A DNA stretch of 64,000 nt, taken from positions 683,501-747,500 of the forward strand of contig NZ_CP120635.1 of NCBI RefSeq assembly GCF_021353295.2. Direction: 5' to 3'. This stretch comes from Pseudodesulfovibrio thermohalotolerans. GTDB lineage: Bacteria; Desulfobacterota; Desulfovibrionia; Desulfovibrionales; Desulfovibrionaceae. The notes under the pieces are model-generated. The model did no database searches. It saw only the letters and a list, made by a program, of their open reading frames with translations, and was not told the origin of the DNA. Positions 63,288 through 64,000 of the stretch are shown piece after piece; the stretch's first letter is position 1, and each line of letters opens with the position of its first letter. A program made the position numbers and the translations under genes.

Positions 63288-63791
63288 CTATTGGGCGGTG
63301 TCGCAGGCGGGGACCTGCGGGTCGGTGCCGCTTTGGAGCAGCTTGGTGCGGTACTCCTTGACTTCGTCCAGGGAGTTCCAGCCTTCGTACATCTCCATCC
63401 ATTCACTGAAATCGAGGTATTCCTCGTCCAGGTGTGGCTCGTGCATTTTCTGCCACACGTTGAACAGATACATCTCCACCTTGAACCGGACGTCATCGAA
63501 GACCTGCGGCAGGACCGTGGGCTCGTATTTTTCGCCGTCCAGGCGGGATGCCACGAAGGAGCAGACGTTGTCCTGGGAGCGTTTATAGTCGAGGGGAGCG
63601 TCGTTGACCATGTCCGCGAACCTGAAGAGGACAGGGTTTTCCTCCTCGATCTTCCGCAGCTTGTCCTCCGGAATCTCAATCCGCATTCCGCCGTCCTTGT
63701 CGACCGTGAAATAAAATCTTACCCATTGGTCGAATTGGAAGATTTCGAGGGCATCCTTGATGGCATTTTTTACGCTGACGCTTCTGAGCAT
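63288..63791 (-). CDS. Conserved-looking cytoplasmic protein, unknown
   Basis: Encodes 167 residues, acidic and rich in Glu, Asp and aromatics, with no signal peptide. Segments include FQFDQWVRFYFTVDKDGG near residue 18 and YLFNVWQKMHEPHLDEEYLD near 108. I do not recognise a family. ATG 63791 has AAAGGAGCAACGCC upstream, which supports the start. Confidence 0.72.
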   Translation of the reverse strand: MLRSVSVKNAIKDALEIFQFDQWVRFYFTVDKDGGMRIEIPEDKLRKIEEENPVLFRFADMVNDAPLDYKRSQDNVCSFVASRLDGEKYEPTVLPQVFDDVRFKVEMYLFNVWQKMHEPHLDEEYLDFSEWMEMYEGWNSLDEVKEYRTKLLQSGTDPQVPACDTAQ

Positions 63792-63964
63792 GGCGTTGCT
63801 CCTTTGGATTTATGCTTGGATTCGGGAATATGGACATCATACCGTTTCGAGTCAAGGGGAAATCCGGCGAGCCGGGGGTAGACAAAGCGGATGCAGTTGT
63901 TATATGAAGTGCGGCTCGCAAGAAAGAAAAGCCCCTTCGGGCCTAAATATCTAAGGAGACAACC

Positions 63965-64000
63965 ATGGCACGCCACAAAAAGCATGAGCGCAAGAAGGAA
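63965..64000 (+). CDS. Start of a gene cut by the window end
   Basis: ATG 63965 is preceded by AAGGAGACAACC, a strong ribosome site. Only the first 12 residues are present (MARHKKHERKKE), very basic. The run recalls the N termini of MotB-type or ribosome-associated proteins, but 12 residues cannot support an assignment. Confidence 0.7.
   Translation, partial: MARHKKHERKKE

Noticed and set aside
63965..64000. Identification of the truncated last gene as motB
   Set aside because: Only 12 basic residues are visible, which is not enough to tell MotB from other Lys/His-rich N termini.

Overview
The window is a GC-rich chromosomal segment, most likely from a sulfate-reducing Desulfovibrionaceae bacterium (Desulfovibrio or Pseudodesulfovibrio type). 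This is an inference from the combination of genes: a GAK-system locus, a type III glutamine synthetase, a Tad pilus locus with sigma-54 promoters, many two-component and HD-GYP proteins, and CheV. No rRNA, tRNA, CRISPR array, transposase or phage gene was found. The window cuts one gene at its right end (63965 onward).

Layout. (1) 1-4910: greA, a two-gene RluA-type pseudouridine synthase unit, and the type III glutamine synthetase glnN. (2) 4930-5375: a structured intergenic repeat whose second copy lies at 26437-26893. (3) 5437-14311: an 11-gene minus-strand operon that is the GAK system (ATP-grasp, amphi-Trp proteins, HprK-like kinase, CofD-like protein, XXXCH protein), here also carrying a PhoU-APH fusion, a PHP-like protein, a ParA ATPase and small proteins. 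Its function is not established; it is the strongest candidate for an undescribed biochemical system in the window. (4) 14658-17304: an oxidoreductase, ppnP, an unknown gene and a periplasmic binding protein. (5) 17493-26423: a galactose operon, galT-galK-lacI-galM plus a complete sugar ABC importer, preceded by a perfect LacI-type palindrome. galE is absent.

(6) 26954-27971: a 39-residue cysteine-containing protein and a TPR protein. (7) 28119-41876: the Tad/Flp pilus locus in two divergent blocks. tadE-tadG-tadE lie on the minus strand; flp, cpaA, cpaB, cpaC, a lipoprotein, tadZ, tadA, tadB, tadC and tadD lie on the plus strand. Each block has a near-consensus sigma-54 promoter, and an NtrC-type activator is encoded between them. 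(8) 41885-56111: signalling genes, including a hybrid histidine kinase, two HD-GYP proteins, a binding protein-hybrid kinase-response regulator-HD-GYP operon, and a much enlarged GlmS-like enzyme. (9) 56134-64000: a DUF885-like protein, cheV, a kinase/regulator pair whose regulator has an altered GAFTGA loop, an acylphosphatase-like protein without its catalytic Arg, and small secreted or unknown proteins.

The themes are surface attachment (Tad pili, cyclic-di-GMP hydrolases, hybrid kinases), galactose uptake and catabolism, and the uncharacterised GAK pathway, which combines several nucleotide-dependent transferases with small amphi-Trp proteins.
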